A stretch of 64,000 nucleotides of DNA from JAJRRL01 sp047404195 (GTDB taxonomy: Bacteria; Pseudomonadota; Gammaproteobacteria; JAJRRL01): assembly GCA_047404195.1 (NCBI GenBank), contig JBDOIU010000007.1, forward strand, positions 1-64,000, in the 5' to 3' direction. The notes under the pieces were generated by a model. That model was not told where the DNA came from. It was given only the letters and a program-made list of their open reading frames with translations, and did no database searches. Made by a program: the position numbers and the translations under genes. The stretch's first letter is position 1. Every line of letters starts with the position of its first letter. Positions 33,766 to 43,243 of the stretch are shown here, piece after piece.

Positions 33766-35604
33766 TCACATGACTGGTAATGTTATTTTACTATTCGCAA
33801 AAACATTGATAGTAATCGGTTTGCTTAAGAACAGCGTATCAGTATTACCCTGATCTGCGCCCATGACAGCCACACGTATTCTGCTGCCAGCGGGTAATAC
33901 ACGTGAAAATGGATATAAGTAGAACTGACATTTGGCCACTTTCCCGGGTACTAAATACTGTATGTCTTTGTGTCGATGAGAGTGGTAAGGTAATCCATAA
34001 TGTTTCCAGTGTGGATGCGCTATCTTTCTATGTGATGCCCGCAACATTCCTTCCGTTAAATAATGTGAGACGCCTTGTTTATCTACTTCTTCCAGCACTA
34101 CATGCAGGTCAACGTCTTCTGCTGTAGATGACAGATATAACGTGATCGTTGGAAATCCTGTCATCACCAGCTTCGACGGCAATTTTCCACTGGTATACAC
34201 GATACTTTTTTTGTCATTAATCGATAAAGTATTGTAGTTTATAAATCCCTGCCCAACTGTATTTGTCCAACGAGAACTTTGGCCGGTAGATGTTGCATAA
34301 TCGATCGTATAATTCACACTTTCCGTCCGATTTTGGGTGTGATTACTCACTAGAGAATGATTGGCGGCTAACATATAAACCCGTTTGCGCACATGCTTTG
34401 GTGGCCAGTTGACACTCGAATGCCAATTTCCAGGGACGTAATCCTTGTCAAGTGTGTTGTAATGAACAGATGGCTCGGACATGATATGATTTTGAATGCC
34501 CTTCAACCAATAATCAAACCAACGTAACGCCTCAACAGAGACTACCTTGGCACGGCTATCAGCCAATACTTTTGGCGCTCCATTGGTGTTGTGAGGCCAT
34601 GCACCAATGGCCATTTTCTTAGGGCCTTTATAGTTGGTATACCAGAATAAGGTGCCTTCCATAAATGAGTCATACCATCCCCCAACAATATAAGCCGGGA
34701 TTGCTGCATGATTAATTTTCTTAAGTTGTTCGGCAGGGTTGTTATCAACCCAGTTGAAACCGTGTGCCTGATCATCATAGAATGGAACACTGGCCAGTTG
34801 TTGGTTGGTATTAACATTGTGCCGATGCTCTATTCTTGCTTGCTGCACTGAATAATCAAGAGGGTCGTTGTCAACTGGCACAACACTCCTTAGCTGGTTA
34901 ATATTTGAGATCATCTGTGTCCAATATTGGGTGATTGAACGCCTATAAATGCCACCAGGGTACACAAAGTTATAAGCATTAAAGCAAGACACTTGAGGAA
35001 AAATCGCTTTAAGATGTGGTGGATTTTTGCTGGCTGCCATATATTGGTCGATGCCCTGATAAGATCCACCTATCATGCCTACTTTACCATTACTAAATGG
35101 TTGTTTAGCCAGCCATTCAATGACTTGATAGGCTTGTCGTCGCTCGATGGGCGAAAACATGCCAGTAAAAATTCCATGAGATGCAGCGGTTCCACTAATG
35201 GCGACAGCAGAGAAGATATATCCGTGACGAATCAATTTCTCTAGTCCTAGTTCCTCATCTTCAAAGGCAGGTGTGACACTCCCATCTATACGCGTATAGG
35301 CACGTTGATAAGGTGTCTGAGTCAATATAATAGGTAACTTGTGTTTTGTGATCACACAATTTTTTGCAGGATAAATAATATCAATAGCAAGTCGTGAACC
35401 ATTGGCCATTTTCAGGTAGCGTGATTGCCTCACCCAAGAGTCATAAACCACCGGTGAATACCCTGAATACTCACCAAAAGTTGATACCTTCTTGAGTGAT
35501 GTATGCTTGATACGCGGCAATCGTCGACAGTGGTTCGCTGCTACAGACGCTAATGGAAAGAATATAAGTAATCCTGTCAGAGTCATCATCTTTCTTGAAA
35601 CCAT
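33766..35604 (-). CDS. CocE/NonD family hydrolase (S15), secreted
   Basis: Alpha/beta hydrolase of the X-Pro dipeptidyl-peptidase/cocaine-esterase family, 612 aa, with a signal peptide (MMTLTGLLIFFPLASVAA). The nucleophile elbow GMIGGSYQG, the acid in GGWYDSF and the His in IGAWPHN are visible. The C-terminal half is the jelly-roll domain (LVMTGFPTITLYLSSTAEDVDLHVVLEEV). The ribosome site AAAGGAGTTTTAC precedes the ATG. It could act on peptides or acyl esters in the periplasm or outside. It lies downstream of dapE on the same strand, 75 bases apart. Confidence 0.87.
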   Translation of the reverse strand: MVSRKMMTLTGLLIFFPLASVAANHCRRLPRIKHTSLKKVSTFGEYSGYSPVVYDSWVRQSRYLKMANGSRLAIDIIYPAKNCVITKHKLPIILTQTPYQRAYTRIDGSVTPAFEDEELGLEKLIRHGYIFSAVAISGTAASHGIFTGMFSPIERRQAYQVIEWLAKQPFSNGKVGMIGGSYQGIDQYMAASKNPPHLKAIFPQVSCFNAYNFVYPGGIYRRSITQYWTQMISNINQLRSVVPVDNDPLDYSVQQARIEHRHNVNTNQQLASVPFYDDQAHGFNWVDNNPAEQLKKINHAAIPAYIVGGWYDSFMEGTLFWYTNYKGPKKMAIGAWPHNTNGAPKVLADSRAKVVSVEALRWFDYWLKGIQNHIMSEPSVHYNTLDKDYVPGNWHSSVNWPPKHVRKRVYMLAANHSLVSNHTQNRTESVNYTIDYATSTGQSSRWTNTVGQGFINYNTLSINDKKSIVYTSGKLPSKLVMTGFPTITLYLSSTAEDVDLHVVLEEVDKQGVSHYLTEGMLRASHRKIAHPHWKHYGLPYHSHRHKDIQYLVPGKVAKCQFYLYPFSRVLPAGSRIRVAVMGADQGNTDTLFLSKPITINVFANSKITLPVM

Positions 35605-35678
35605 GTAAAACTCCTTTGTTGTGGCTATCTGAATAATGCATGAGTAAACACTGGATGTCAGTATAATCTGTTGTGCCG

Positions 35679-36845
35679 TTAGGCAATGGTGTTTGAGTCT
35701 GGTGGTTTGATATCAAGTAGTTGCTGCAAGCAATCAGTGTAAATACATTGCAGTTCATCGAGTGCAGCGATGTCCACCCATTCATTGACCTGATGTATGC
35801 TGGTATTCACGGGGCCAAAGTCAACAACTTGCTCACAGACTGTTGCCCAAAAACGGCTGTCTGATGTACCGCCAGTTGTAGCCAGTGTCGGTTGAGTGGG
35901 GCAGTGTGTTGTGATTGCCGAAGACAGTGTGTCTGTGAGCAGGCCAGGCGGTGTCATAAAGGGTGATGATGCTATTTCCCATTTTACTTTTGAAGTGAGA
36001 GCAGAGTTTGCTAGGCAATCCCTAACTGCAGTTTGAATGGCATCAACGCCAGGTTTACAGCCATAACGGCAATTTAAGCGTAAAGTCAATGTATCGGGAA
36101 TGACATTTGTTGCACCAGAGTCACTGTCAATGCGTGTGATTTGCAGGCGCGTTTCCGGAAAGCCATCCTGCGCGGGCCAATGTAATGCTGTCAGTGCTTC
36201 TATGATGGGTGCAGTATGGTGAATGACATTGCATGCCGCCTCTGGATAAGCGACATGTCCAGCCTTTCCTTGTAAAGTGATGTGGCCATGCAAGGACCCG
36301 CGACGACCATTTTTGATGGTGTCACCTAAGGTGTCAACACAAGTGGGTTCGCCGGTGATGACTGCATGAATGGGTTTCGGGCATTGCTCAACCAGGTGTT
36401 TCATCCCATCAGTAGCGGGACCTTCTTCATCGCTGGTGAGTGCCAGTACAAGGGTGCCAGCGTGTTGTGGATTCTGTTGCACGAACGCTTCCGCTGCACA
36501 CACCATCGCCGCAACGGCGCCTTTCATATCGCAAGCGCCACGACCGAAGAGTTTGCCGTCTCGGATGCTGGGTGAAAAGGCGGGTGTTTGCCAAGCTGAA
36601 TCGGGTCCAGGTGGCACCACATCGGTGTGGCCACATAAAACAATCACAGGATTTCCTTGGCCGTGCTCATACCAAGTGTTGGTGACCCCGTTGCTTGAAT
36701 AGTCGCGCACACGAAAGCCAACTGCTTGCAAGCGCTGTGCTATTGCTGCTTGGCAGCCAGCATCATTGGGTGTGACAGACTCTCGTGCCATGAGTGACAT
36801 TGCCAGTTGTACACATGCTGATAGTCGCTCAGTGATTGTTGTCAT
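35679..36845 (-). CDS. dapE: Succinyl-diaminopimelate desuccinylase
   Basis: Zinc M20 hydrolase of the succinylase branch of lysine/DAP synthesis. Metal and catalytic residues lie in CGHTDVVPPG, GRGACDMKGAVAAM, TSDEEGPATDG and GEPTC; GGTSDSRFW near the end is also typical. 388 aa, slightly longer than E. coli (375). Its ATG overlaps the TGA of dapD by four bases (ATGA), indicating translational coupling. Confidence 0.96.
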   Translation of the reverse strand: MTTITERLSACVQLAMSLMARESVTPNDAGCQAAIAQRLQAVGFRVRDYSSNGVTNTWYEHGQGNPVIVLCGHTDVVPPGPDSAWQTPAFSPSIRDGKLFGRGACDMKGAVAAMVCAAEAFVQQNPQHAGTLVLALTSDEEGPATDGMKHLVEQCPKPIHAVITGEPTCVDTLGDTIKNGRRGSLHGHITLQGKAGHVAYPEAACNVIHHTAPIIEALTALHWPAQDGFPETRLQITRIDSDSGATNVIPDTLTLRLNCRYGCKPGVDAIQTAVRDCLANSALTSKVKWEIASSPFMTPPGLLTDTLSSAITTHCPTQPTLATTGGTSDSRFWATVCEQVVDFGPVNTSIHQVNEWVDIAALDELQCIYTDCLQQLLDIKPPDSNTIA

Positions 36846-37666
36846 GCTGTAGCTGCTTCACGTAAGAGTGCATTGATACCCGTTTTTTCTCGGGTTTTAG
36901 CATCGACTTGTTTCACAATGATGGCGGCAGCCTTGGCATAGCGGCCATCGCTGCTGGGTAATGTGCCAGGAATCACAACAGAGCCAGTAGGCACTCGCCC
37001 GTAAATAATGCTGTCTGATTGACGGTCATAAATAGGCGTGCTTTGACCGATAAAGACACCCATTGCAATGACACTATTTGCCTCAACGATAACGCCCTCA
37101 ACGATTTCACTACGCGCTCCAATAAAGCAATGATCTTCAATGATTGTTGGGTTGGCTTGTAGGGGCTCTAAAACACCACCGATGCCAGCACCACCAGATA
37201 AGTGTACGTGTGCACCGATTTGGGCACATGATCCAACAGTTGCCCAAGTGTCAACCATTGTCCCCTCACCGATATAGGCGCCGATATTAACGAAAGATGG
37301 CATGAGAATACAGTTGTCAGCCACGAAGGCACCCTCACGCACAATGGCGCCAGGTACCACACGTGCACCTTGCTGAGACATATCGGTGCCAGGGCCATAT
37401 TTCAAAGCCACTTTATCGTAAAACTGGGTGTATCCGGCATCAATGGTTTGATTGGTTTGACATTTAAAATGCAATAAAATGGCTTTTTTGAGCCAATCAT
37501 GTACCTGCCAGGTGTTATGCTGGTCTTTTTCGGCAATACGTGCTTGACCACAACTCAGCGCTTGTAGCACCTGTTGCACAGCGTCAATGACAGCATCGCG
37601 GTTTTGAGCAAAATATTCCCTACAATCAAATGCTTGTAGAATGTGCTGTTGTGCTGCGTTGAGCAT
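36842..37666 (-). CDS. dapD: Tetrahydrodipicolinate N-succinyltransferase
   Basis: Uses succinyl-CoA to acylate tetrahydrodipicolinate, the step before DapC/DapE. Left-handed beta-helix hexapeptide repeats occupy about residues 105-220 (GAFVADNCILMPSFVNIGAYIG, TWATVGSCAQIG, GGAGIGGVLEP). ATG 37666 is chosen because AGGAGT lies upstream; nine more codons in frame lack a ribosome site. 274 aa, matching the family. Confidence 0.96.
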   Translation of the reverse strand: MLNAAQQHILQAFDCREYFAQNRDAVIDAVQQVLQALSCGQARIAEKDQHNTWQVHDWLKKAILLHFKCQTNQTIDAGYTQFYDKVALKYGPGTDMSQQGARVVPGAIVREGAFVADNCILMPSFVNIGAYIGEGTMVDTWATVGSCAQIGAHVHLSGGAGIGGVLEPLQANPTIIEDHCFIGARSEIVEGVIVEANSVIAMGVFIGQSTPIYDRQSDSIIYGRVPTGSVVIPGTLPSSDGRYAKAAAIIVKQVDAKTREKTGINALLREAATA

Positions 37667-37789
37667 ACTGACTCCTGTGTTGTGGGTGTGCATCTACAAG
37701 CCTAGGGCGATGTCTATACACTGTCAAGGTCAGTCAGACTAAAGCTGACGTATACCGCAATGCCAAGGTGCATATCGCACGCACGCTGT

Positions 37790-39316
37790 TTATCTGTGGT
37801 GGTGTTGATGGTATTTTGAGAGCTTTTTAAGAACCTTTTGTAGATTGCTGGCAGCTCGCTGGATATGGCTAAATAAATAGCGCCAGTAGAGCTGTCGTGC
37901 GGCTGATAGATCGCCGACGGCATGGTATGCCTCATACAGTGTTTGTATATATAGCCAATGTGTTTGCTTCTCTTGGCACGCCATTAATGACTGGAGAGCT
38001 TGCTGGGGCTGATCAACAGCCAGTTGACAGCGGGCAAGATCGATTAATCGGCGATGGTTCTTTTTGCTGAGAAAGATATCATCACTATTCAGTGCTTGCT
38101 TGAGAATGGCGGAAAACCATTTTTTCTTTTTCGCATATTGACAGAGCTGTTGGGTGGCTGTTGCTAGTAAATATTCGTTAATGCCAAAACGTCGACAGTG
38201 ATTTGCCAGTATATCTGGTGTGTGTGCTTGGGTATGACATATAGCAAGTATTTCTATGGGGGAGACAAAGATGGGGCGATCATCTTCATTATGGGGTTGA
38301 CTGCTGATGTTGCGTGTTTTGTGAGACAGCATGATCTGAGAGTGTAGTCGGCTTGAGTCGTGTAGGATGTCAACACGTCCTCCCTGACTTCTCAACCATT
38401 GATTGAGGCTGTAGAAATCAACAGCAAGCCAGAAGGGGGATTTTGTTGAAATAGAGCGGAGTGGGTGGCTACTCCCCGCTATGTTTTCCTCATGGATGGA
38501 GCCAAAATCTGAGCACATCACTATGAATCCAGCAGTGCAGTGGGTATTCAAGTGTTTAAGAAAGCCAATAGCAGCGGTAGGAAAATTAATGCAGCTATGT
38601 TGTTCGTGGTATTCGATTTCCTGTAGCGCTGTGTAGACGTGGGGATGCTTCAATTCATCTAAGGGGATATCAAACCGGCTTTGAACATGCAGCGTATCGA
38701 CTACGGAATCATGGGTATCTTGTTTTAGGGTGACAGAACTGAGGTACGTCGTTTCACCTGTCATGTTGATTTGGTCAATAGGCAGGCAATCGAATAGGTA
38801 ATTCGCAATGAGTATGAGTGGCTGTTGCAGCTGGTTAAGTTGTACGGTGCGTTGTTGGCGCTGTAGCGTGAGTGTTTCAAATGCCTCACACGCATTGAGC
38901 TGGCATACATCAAGATGCCCACTTGCAAAAAGTGGCTCTAAGCAGGGTGTTGTTTGCCAAGTTTGGATATTGCTATCCACAATATCAGTCATCACCACGG
39001 TTAAGCGACGACCTTGAGCGAGTTCACTGGCGCAAGCTTGTTGCAGTAGTGGTAAAAAGTGGAACATGAATTCACCGCTGCCAGCGCCACAGTCTAATAT
39101 CAAAACTTCTTCATCCGGTTTTTCTTGCCAGCATTGGCGACAGATATGCGCGATGTGGTAACAATAATATGAAGCGGTGTAGCGGTTGGTGAGTGCAAAT
39201 TGCGGTACTTCATTCTTTTGCCAAGCACCTCGCCCTTTTTTCTGGTAGTAGTCGCTCAGTGTTTGCCATACCATTGAGTTGTGTAGGCGTGTGTTGCGTT
39301 GTAGGACTGTTGACAT
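37790..39316 (-). CDS. MidA-type SAM-dependent methyltransferase with helical C-terminus
   Basis: 508 aa. The N-terminal 340 residues resemble the MidA/Methyltransf_28 family, whose mitochondrial member NDUFAF7 methylates a complex I subunit. SAM motif LILDCGAGSGEFMFHFL is at about residues 71-87, followed by VVMTDIVDSN and LILIANYLFDCLPID. The C-terminal 150 residues contain TPR-like helices (RLIDLARCQLAVDQPQQALQSL, LYEAYHAVGDLSAARQLYW), not present in plain MidA. AAGGA precedes ATG 39316. It lies 139 bases downstream of uvrD. The substrate is unknown. Confidence 0.75.
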   Translation of the reverse strand: MSTVLQRNTRLHNSMVWQTLSDYYQKKGRGAWQKNEVPQFALTNRYTASYYCYHIAHICRQCWQEKPDEEVLILDCGAGSGEFMFHFLPLLQQACASELAQGRRLTVVMTDIVDSNIQTWQTTPCLEPLFASGHLDVCQLNACEAFETLTLQRQQRTVQLNQLQQPLILIANYLFDCLPIDQINMTGETTYLSSVTLKQDTHDSVVDTLHVQSRFDIPLDELKHPHVYTALQEIEYHEQHSCINFPTAAIGFLKHLNTHCTAGFIVMCSDFGSIHEENIAGSSHPLRSISTKSPFWLAVDFYSLNQWLRSQGGRVDILHDSSRLHSQIMLSHKTRNISSQPHNEDDRPIFVSPIEILAICHTQAHTPDILANHCRRFGINEYLLATATQQLCQYAKKKKWFSAILKQALNSDDIFLSKKNHRRLIDLARCQLAVDQPQQALQSLMACQEKQTHWLYIQTLYEAYHAVGDLSAARQLYWRYLFSHIQRAASNLQKVLKKLSKYHQHHHR

Positions 39317-39455
39317 CGACTATCCTTAATTATCCTTGTGGTCTCCCACTTTGTCTTAAGTTGGTCACAGTGAGCAGTGCAGTTAAGCGAAGTGCGTTGT
39401 ATGATTGAGATCGCTGGTGTAGTCAGGCGTTACTAGGGCCAGGGATCAATCATGA

Positions 39456-41612
39456 TTATAGCGGAGTGAGCTTGGCATAGGATAGAACCAGCCATTTTTT
39501 TCCAAAACGCTCGAAGCAGACCTCAACACGCGTTGCTTCTCCACTGCCTTCAGTATTGCTGATAACACCGCAGCCAAACTTGGGGTGTGATACATTGGCA
39601 CCCACTCTGAGATTGGTGTTACCGACATTGTGTCCCTCACGGTAGTGACTACTCTGGCCTGTGGCTGCCTGGCTGCGGCTACTGGGGCGTAGATGATCGC
39701 AACAGTGTTCCGGTAATTCACGCATGAAGCGTGAAGCTTGGCAGTAGCGTTCTTGTCCATGCAGGCGACGTACTTCTGCATACGAAAGCGTGAGTTGTTC
39801 CATGGCACGTGTCATGCCGACGTAACACAATCGACGCTCTTCTTCGAGGCCATGTGCTTGCCCACTCGACATTTGGTGCGGGAAAAGCCCTTCTTCCATG
39901 CCAACGATATAGACTACGGGAAATTCCAGTCCCTTGGCGGCATGCAGCGTCATGAGGTGGATCACATCTTCACGGTCTGCGGCTTTTTCATCTCCCGCAT
40001 TGAGTGTCACTTGTGCCAGAAAAGCGGTGAGTGGTGTGAGCAGGTCATCAGTATGTTCATACTGTTCACAAGCATGCACTAATTCGTCGAGGTTTTCTAC
40101 GCGTGACAGGCCTTGTTCGCTTTTATCGCGCTGGAAGTGTTGCTGTAGACCACTATGCTGTAGAACGTGACAGACTTGTTCAGGTAGGCTGAGCATGGAA
40201 ATCGCTTCGTGCATCTGATCAATGAGTTGTTGAAAATTAGCCAGAGCATTGGTTGCTCGCTTGCTGAGAGGTGCCTCCTCTGCTACAAAATTGAGCATGG
40301 TATCCCAGAGTGATTGACCGGCTTGTCGCGCCACCTCGCGCAAATGATTCAGTGTTGTGTGGCCAATACCGCGCGTGGGTAGATTCACAATGCGTTCAAA
40401 GGCCGCATCATCGTGTCGATTTTGCAATACGCGCAGATAAGCCAGTGTGTCTTTCACTTCAGCACGTTCGAAGAAGCGTTGCCCACCATGAATGCGGTAG
40501 GGTAAGCCGATATCAAGTAATCGCTCTTCAAAAACCCGTGATTGCGCATTAGAGCGATAAAGAATGACAATATCATTGCCCTGTCGTCCAGCCGCAATGC
40601 GTTTTTCAATATCGCTGATGACAAAATAGGTTTCATCGCGGTCGTTGTGAGCCGCGTAAATGCGAATCAGTTCGCCTTGTCCACGCTCAGTCCACAATTC
40701 TTTACCAAGGCGATGCGTATTGTTAGCAATAATGGTATTGGCTGCGGTCAAAATGTATTGGGTCGAGCGGTAGTTTTGCTCTAAACGAATGATTTCTGCA
40801 CCAGGGAAGTCATCACAAAAGCGTTGGATATAACCACTATTGGCACCGCGCCAGCTATAAATAGATTGGTCATCGTCACCCACGGCCATCAAAACGTGAT
40901 CTGGGGTGGTTAGGCTTTTAATCCACTGGTATTGAATGGCATTGGTATCTTGAAACTCGTCAACCAAAATATAACGAAAACGTTCTTGGTAGTGTGTTTT
41001 AAGTTCAGGATTTTTTTCGAGCAACTCGTAAGCTGCCAGTAGCAATTCTGTGAAATCAACCAGGCCGGTTTGTTGGCAGTGCTGTTCATAGGCGGCATAG
41101 ACTTTACTCAGCGTCTCATCAAAATAGCTTTGTGCCTGTGTTTGTGCTTGAGTGGCACGAATGCCTTGTTGCTTTTGTTGTGAGATGTACCATTGAGTTT
41201 GCTTTGGAGGCCAGCGTTGCTCATCTAAATTCATGTTTTTTTGCAAGCGTTTGATCATGCGCTTTTGGTCATCTGCGTCGATGATCTGAAAGGCTTCAGG
41301 CAGGTTGGCCGCTTGCCAATGCATACGTAATAGGCGGTGTGCAATCCCGTGGAATGTGCCTACCCACAGGTGATGCATGGGTTGATTCAGTGCCTCTTCG
41401 ATACGGCTGCGCATTTCCTGGGCTGCTTTGTTAGTAAACGTGACTGCCAAGACAGATTGCGGGCTGACATGGTGCTCTTGCATCAGCCAAGCGATGCGTT
41501 GTACCAGCACGCGCGTTTTACCACTACCGGCACCGGCCAGCACTAGGCGGTTTGCGAGAGGTGCTTCAACAGCGGACTGCTGAGCAGCATTGAGTTGTAT
41601 GAGTTTTTCCAT
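39456..41612 (-). CDS. uvrD: DNA helicase II UvrD
   Basis: SF1A 3'-5' helicase of nucleotide excision and mismatch repair. Motifs: LAGAGSGKTRVLVQRIAWL (Walker A), LAVTFTNKAAQEM, YILVDEFQDTN, MAVGDDDQSIYSWRGA, LEQNYRS, LMTLHAAKGLEF and VGMTRAMEQLTLSYA. Starting at ATG 41612 gives 718 aa, near the E. coli length; 56 more upstream codons in frame do not resemble UvrD. The end has the UvrD-type C-terminal Tudor-like segment (GANVSHPKFGCGVI). Confidence 0.95.
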   Translation of the reverse strand: MEKLIQLNAAQQSAVEAPLANRLVLAGAGSGKTRVLVQRIAWLMQEHHVSPQSVLAVTFTNKAAQEMRSRIEEALNQPMHHLWVGTFHGIAHRLLRMHWQAANLPEAFQIIDADDQKRMIKRLQKNMNLDEQRWPPKQTQWYISQQKQQGIRATQAQTQAQSYFDETLSKVYAAYEQHCQQTGLVDFTELLLAAYELLEKNPELKTHYQERFRYILVDEFQDTNAIQYQWIKSLTTPDHVLMAVGDDDQSIYSWRGANSGYIQRFCDDFPGAEIIRLEQNYRSTQYILTAANTIIANNTHRLGKELWTERGQGELIRIYAAHNDRDETYFVISDIEKRIAAGRQGNDIVILYRSNAQSRVFEERLLDIGLPYRIHGGQRFFERAEVKDTLAYLRVLQNRHDDAAFERIVNLPTRGIGHTTLNHLREVARQAGQSLWDTMLNFVAEEAPLSKRATNALANFQQLIDQMHEAISMLSLPEQVCHVLQHSGLQQHFQRDKSEQGLSRVENLDELVHACEQYEHTDDLLTPLTAFLAQVTLNAGDEKAADREDVIHLMTLHAAKGLEFPVVYIVGMEEGLFPHQMSSGQAHGLEEERRLCYVGMTRAMEQLTLSYAEVRRLHGQERYCQASRFMRELPEHCCDHLRPSSRSQAATGQSSHYREGHNVGNTNLRVGANVSHPKFGCGVISNTEGSGEATRVEVCFERFGKKWLVLSYAKLTPL

Positions 41613-41682
41613 GCCGCACATTGTAACGTAGATCTCAAGCAATAGCTCGCTTTTTTTGTGAGCATGATTACCGTGAATAACG

Positions 41683-43041
41683 TTACATTGCTCTTTTTGT
41701 TTCCAATATGAGTGTTGGCTCATTGGATCTTGCTGTTGGCGAGCGTAGTTTAAAGTAGCTGGTATAGCATGCGATGCCAAAAATGATTGGCAGCACCAGC
41801 AGTGTCATCTCATATTGATGGGTGCTGTAGTGCGAAATACCCGCTTCAAAATGCCCTTTAAATTGCCAGCGTAGTAGCCAGCCACAGATGGGTTGAAGTA
41901 AGGCGCTACTGACAGCAGCCATATTGTTGAAGCCAAGTGCTAAGCCGATATCACTGATTGCTTGTTCTCGTTGAAGAATTGCAATAGACAGTGTTTGTCC
42001 ACCTGCGCCTATCCCAGCACCCAGGGCAGCAATTGCTGCACTATATGGGTTCAAACCCGGCCATAAAATCAGTACGCACAAACTGACAAAGCCGATGGCT
42101 GCCGTCCAAAATGCCGGTCTGTAAATAGACGTACGCTGACACACCCAATTTAGGCTGAGGCTGCACACAGCAAACGTCACCCACATGCCACTGGTTATCA
42201 TTGACGCTTGGCTGCTATCAAGGTGTAGGCGCTGCATTAAGTACGGAACCCCCCATAATGACGCGAATACCGGCATCACACTCCAAGCGCAAAATGAATA
42301 CAGTGCAATCCAGCGAACACGCTTATTGCGCAAAGTGCGTACAATGTCACGTTGACAAGTATGCCAACAAAAAGATTTGAGTGTGTTATTATTGTTGTGA
42401 GGTAGGCGCATGCCACAGATAACCAGTACAAAGAGCGTGATACCAATCACTGCCAGTATCAGGCAGCTGTGGCGCCAGCCCAGACTATTCACAAGAAAAG
42501 ACAGAGGGTATTCACCACCAATGGCACCGACAGAGGCTAAGCATTGTGCCAGCGCTACTAAAAAGATAAATAAGCGCGGCGAGAAATAGCGAGCGGCAAT
42601 CACAAATAAGCTGATGTAGGAAATAGATGAGCCAAGACCAGCTAGAAAGCGACCAATTCCCAGGTACAGGCTGTTGTCTGATTCTGCGAATATCAGCATA
42701 CCAACAGAACACACTGCTATGGCAAAAATGCATATTTTACGCACAGAAATGCGGTCTAATAGCAGGCCAGCAGGTATTTGCATGAGTGTGTAACTATAAA
42801 AGTAGGCCCCCGCAATCAACCCAAAGGTCGCTGCATCTATGTGACAGTCTCGCATCATGGGGTGCATCATGACCGTGGGTGATGCTTGCAGGCACATTTC
42901 GAAAACGAGGAATAATGCTGCTAAAATGTAGCTAACGGTAGCAAAAAATCGTTTTTTAGTGTGCAATTGACTTCTCTTAGTTGGGGTGCCATGGTAAAGG
43001 TCAGTTAGTTGTTGACTGGAATAATCGGCAATATGAATCAT
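41683..43041 (-). CDS. MFS transporter
   Basis: 452 aa with about 12 membrane spans and the MFS signature between TM2 and TM3 (LLLDRISVRKICIFA). GRFLAGLGSSISY in TM4 and a second-half glycine-rich segment (ALGAGIGAGGQTLSIAIL) are also seen. The fold resembles organic-anion/phthalate-type porters, of which Legionella and Coxiella carry many, but the substrate cannot be read from the sequence. A 40-residue hydrophilic N-terminus precedes TM1. It sits directly upstream of uvrD on the same strand. Confidence 0.85.
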   Translation of the reverse strand: MIHIADYSSQQLTDLYHGTPTKRSQLHTKKRFFATVSYILAALFLVFEMCLQASPTVMMHPMMRDCHIDAATFGLIAGAYFYSYTLMQIPAGLLLDRISVRKICIFAIAVCSVGMLIFAESDNSLYLGIGRFLAGLGSSISYISLFVIAARYFSPRLFIFLVALAQCLASVGAIGGEYPLSFLVNSLGWRHSCLILAVIGITLFVLVICGMRLPHNNNNTLKSFCWHTCQRDIVRTLRNKRVRWIALYSFCAWSVMPVFASLWGVPYLMQRLHLDSSQASMITSGMWVTFAVCSLSLNWVCQRTSIYRPAFWTAAIGFVSLCVLILWPGLNPYSAAIAALGAGIGAGGQTLSIAILQREQAISDIGLALGFNNMAAVSSALLQPICGWLLRWQFKGHFEAGISHYSTHQYEMTLLVLPIIFGIACYTSYFKLRSPTARSNEPTLILETKRAM

Positions 43042-43148
43042 TGGCTCAGGCGCCAGGACAAAGCAACGAGCAGGATTCGTTTATTTTAAGTCCTGTTCAA
43101 ACATAAGTCAAGCATGGTTTATGATTGCATACCCACTGACAAAGTGGC

Positions 43149-43178
43149 TTGCATCATTTTGCACAAGTCGGATACAAT
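43149..43178 (+). promoter_or_regulatory. Predicted promoter of trpS
   Basis: TTGCAT (43149-43154), an 18-base spacer and TACAAT (43173-43178), 66 bases upstream of the trpS start. No Trp leader peptide or T-box was seen. Confidence 0.5.
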
Positions 43179-43243
43179 CAAGCATCTCATTGTGATGCGC
43201 ATAAGCGAGCAATGGTTGATTTTGTGACAACAGGAGATGCCTC

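Noticed and set aside
43042..43243. A T-box or Trp leader peptide upstream of trpS.
   Set aside because: No run of Trp codons, specifier loop or antiterminator sequence was seen; only an ordinary promoter.
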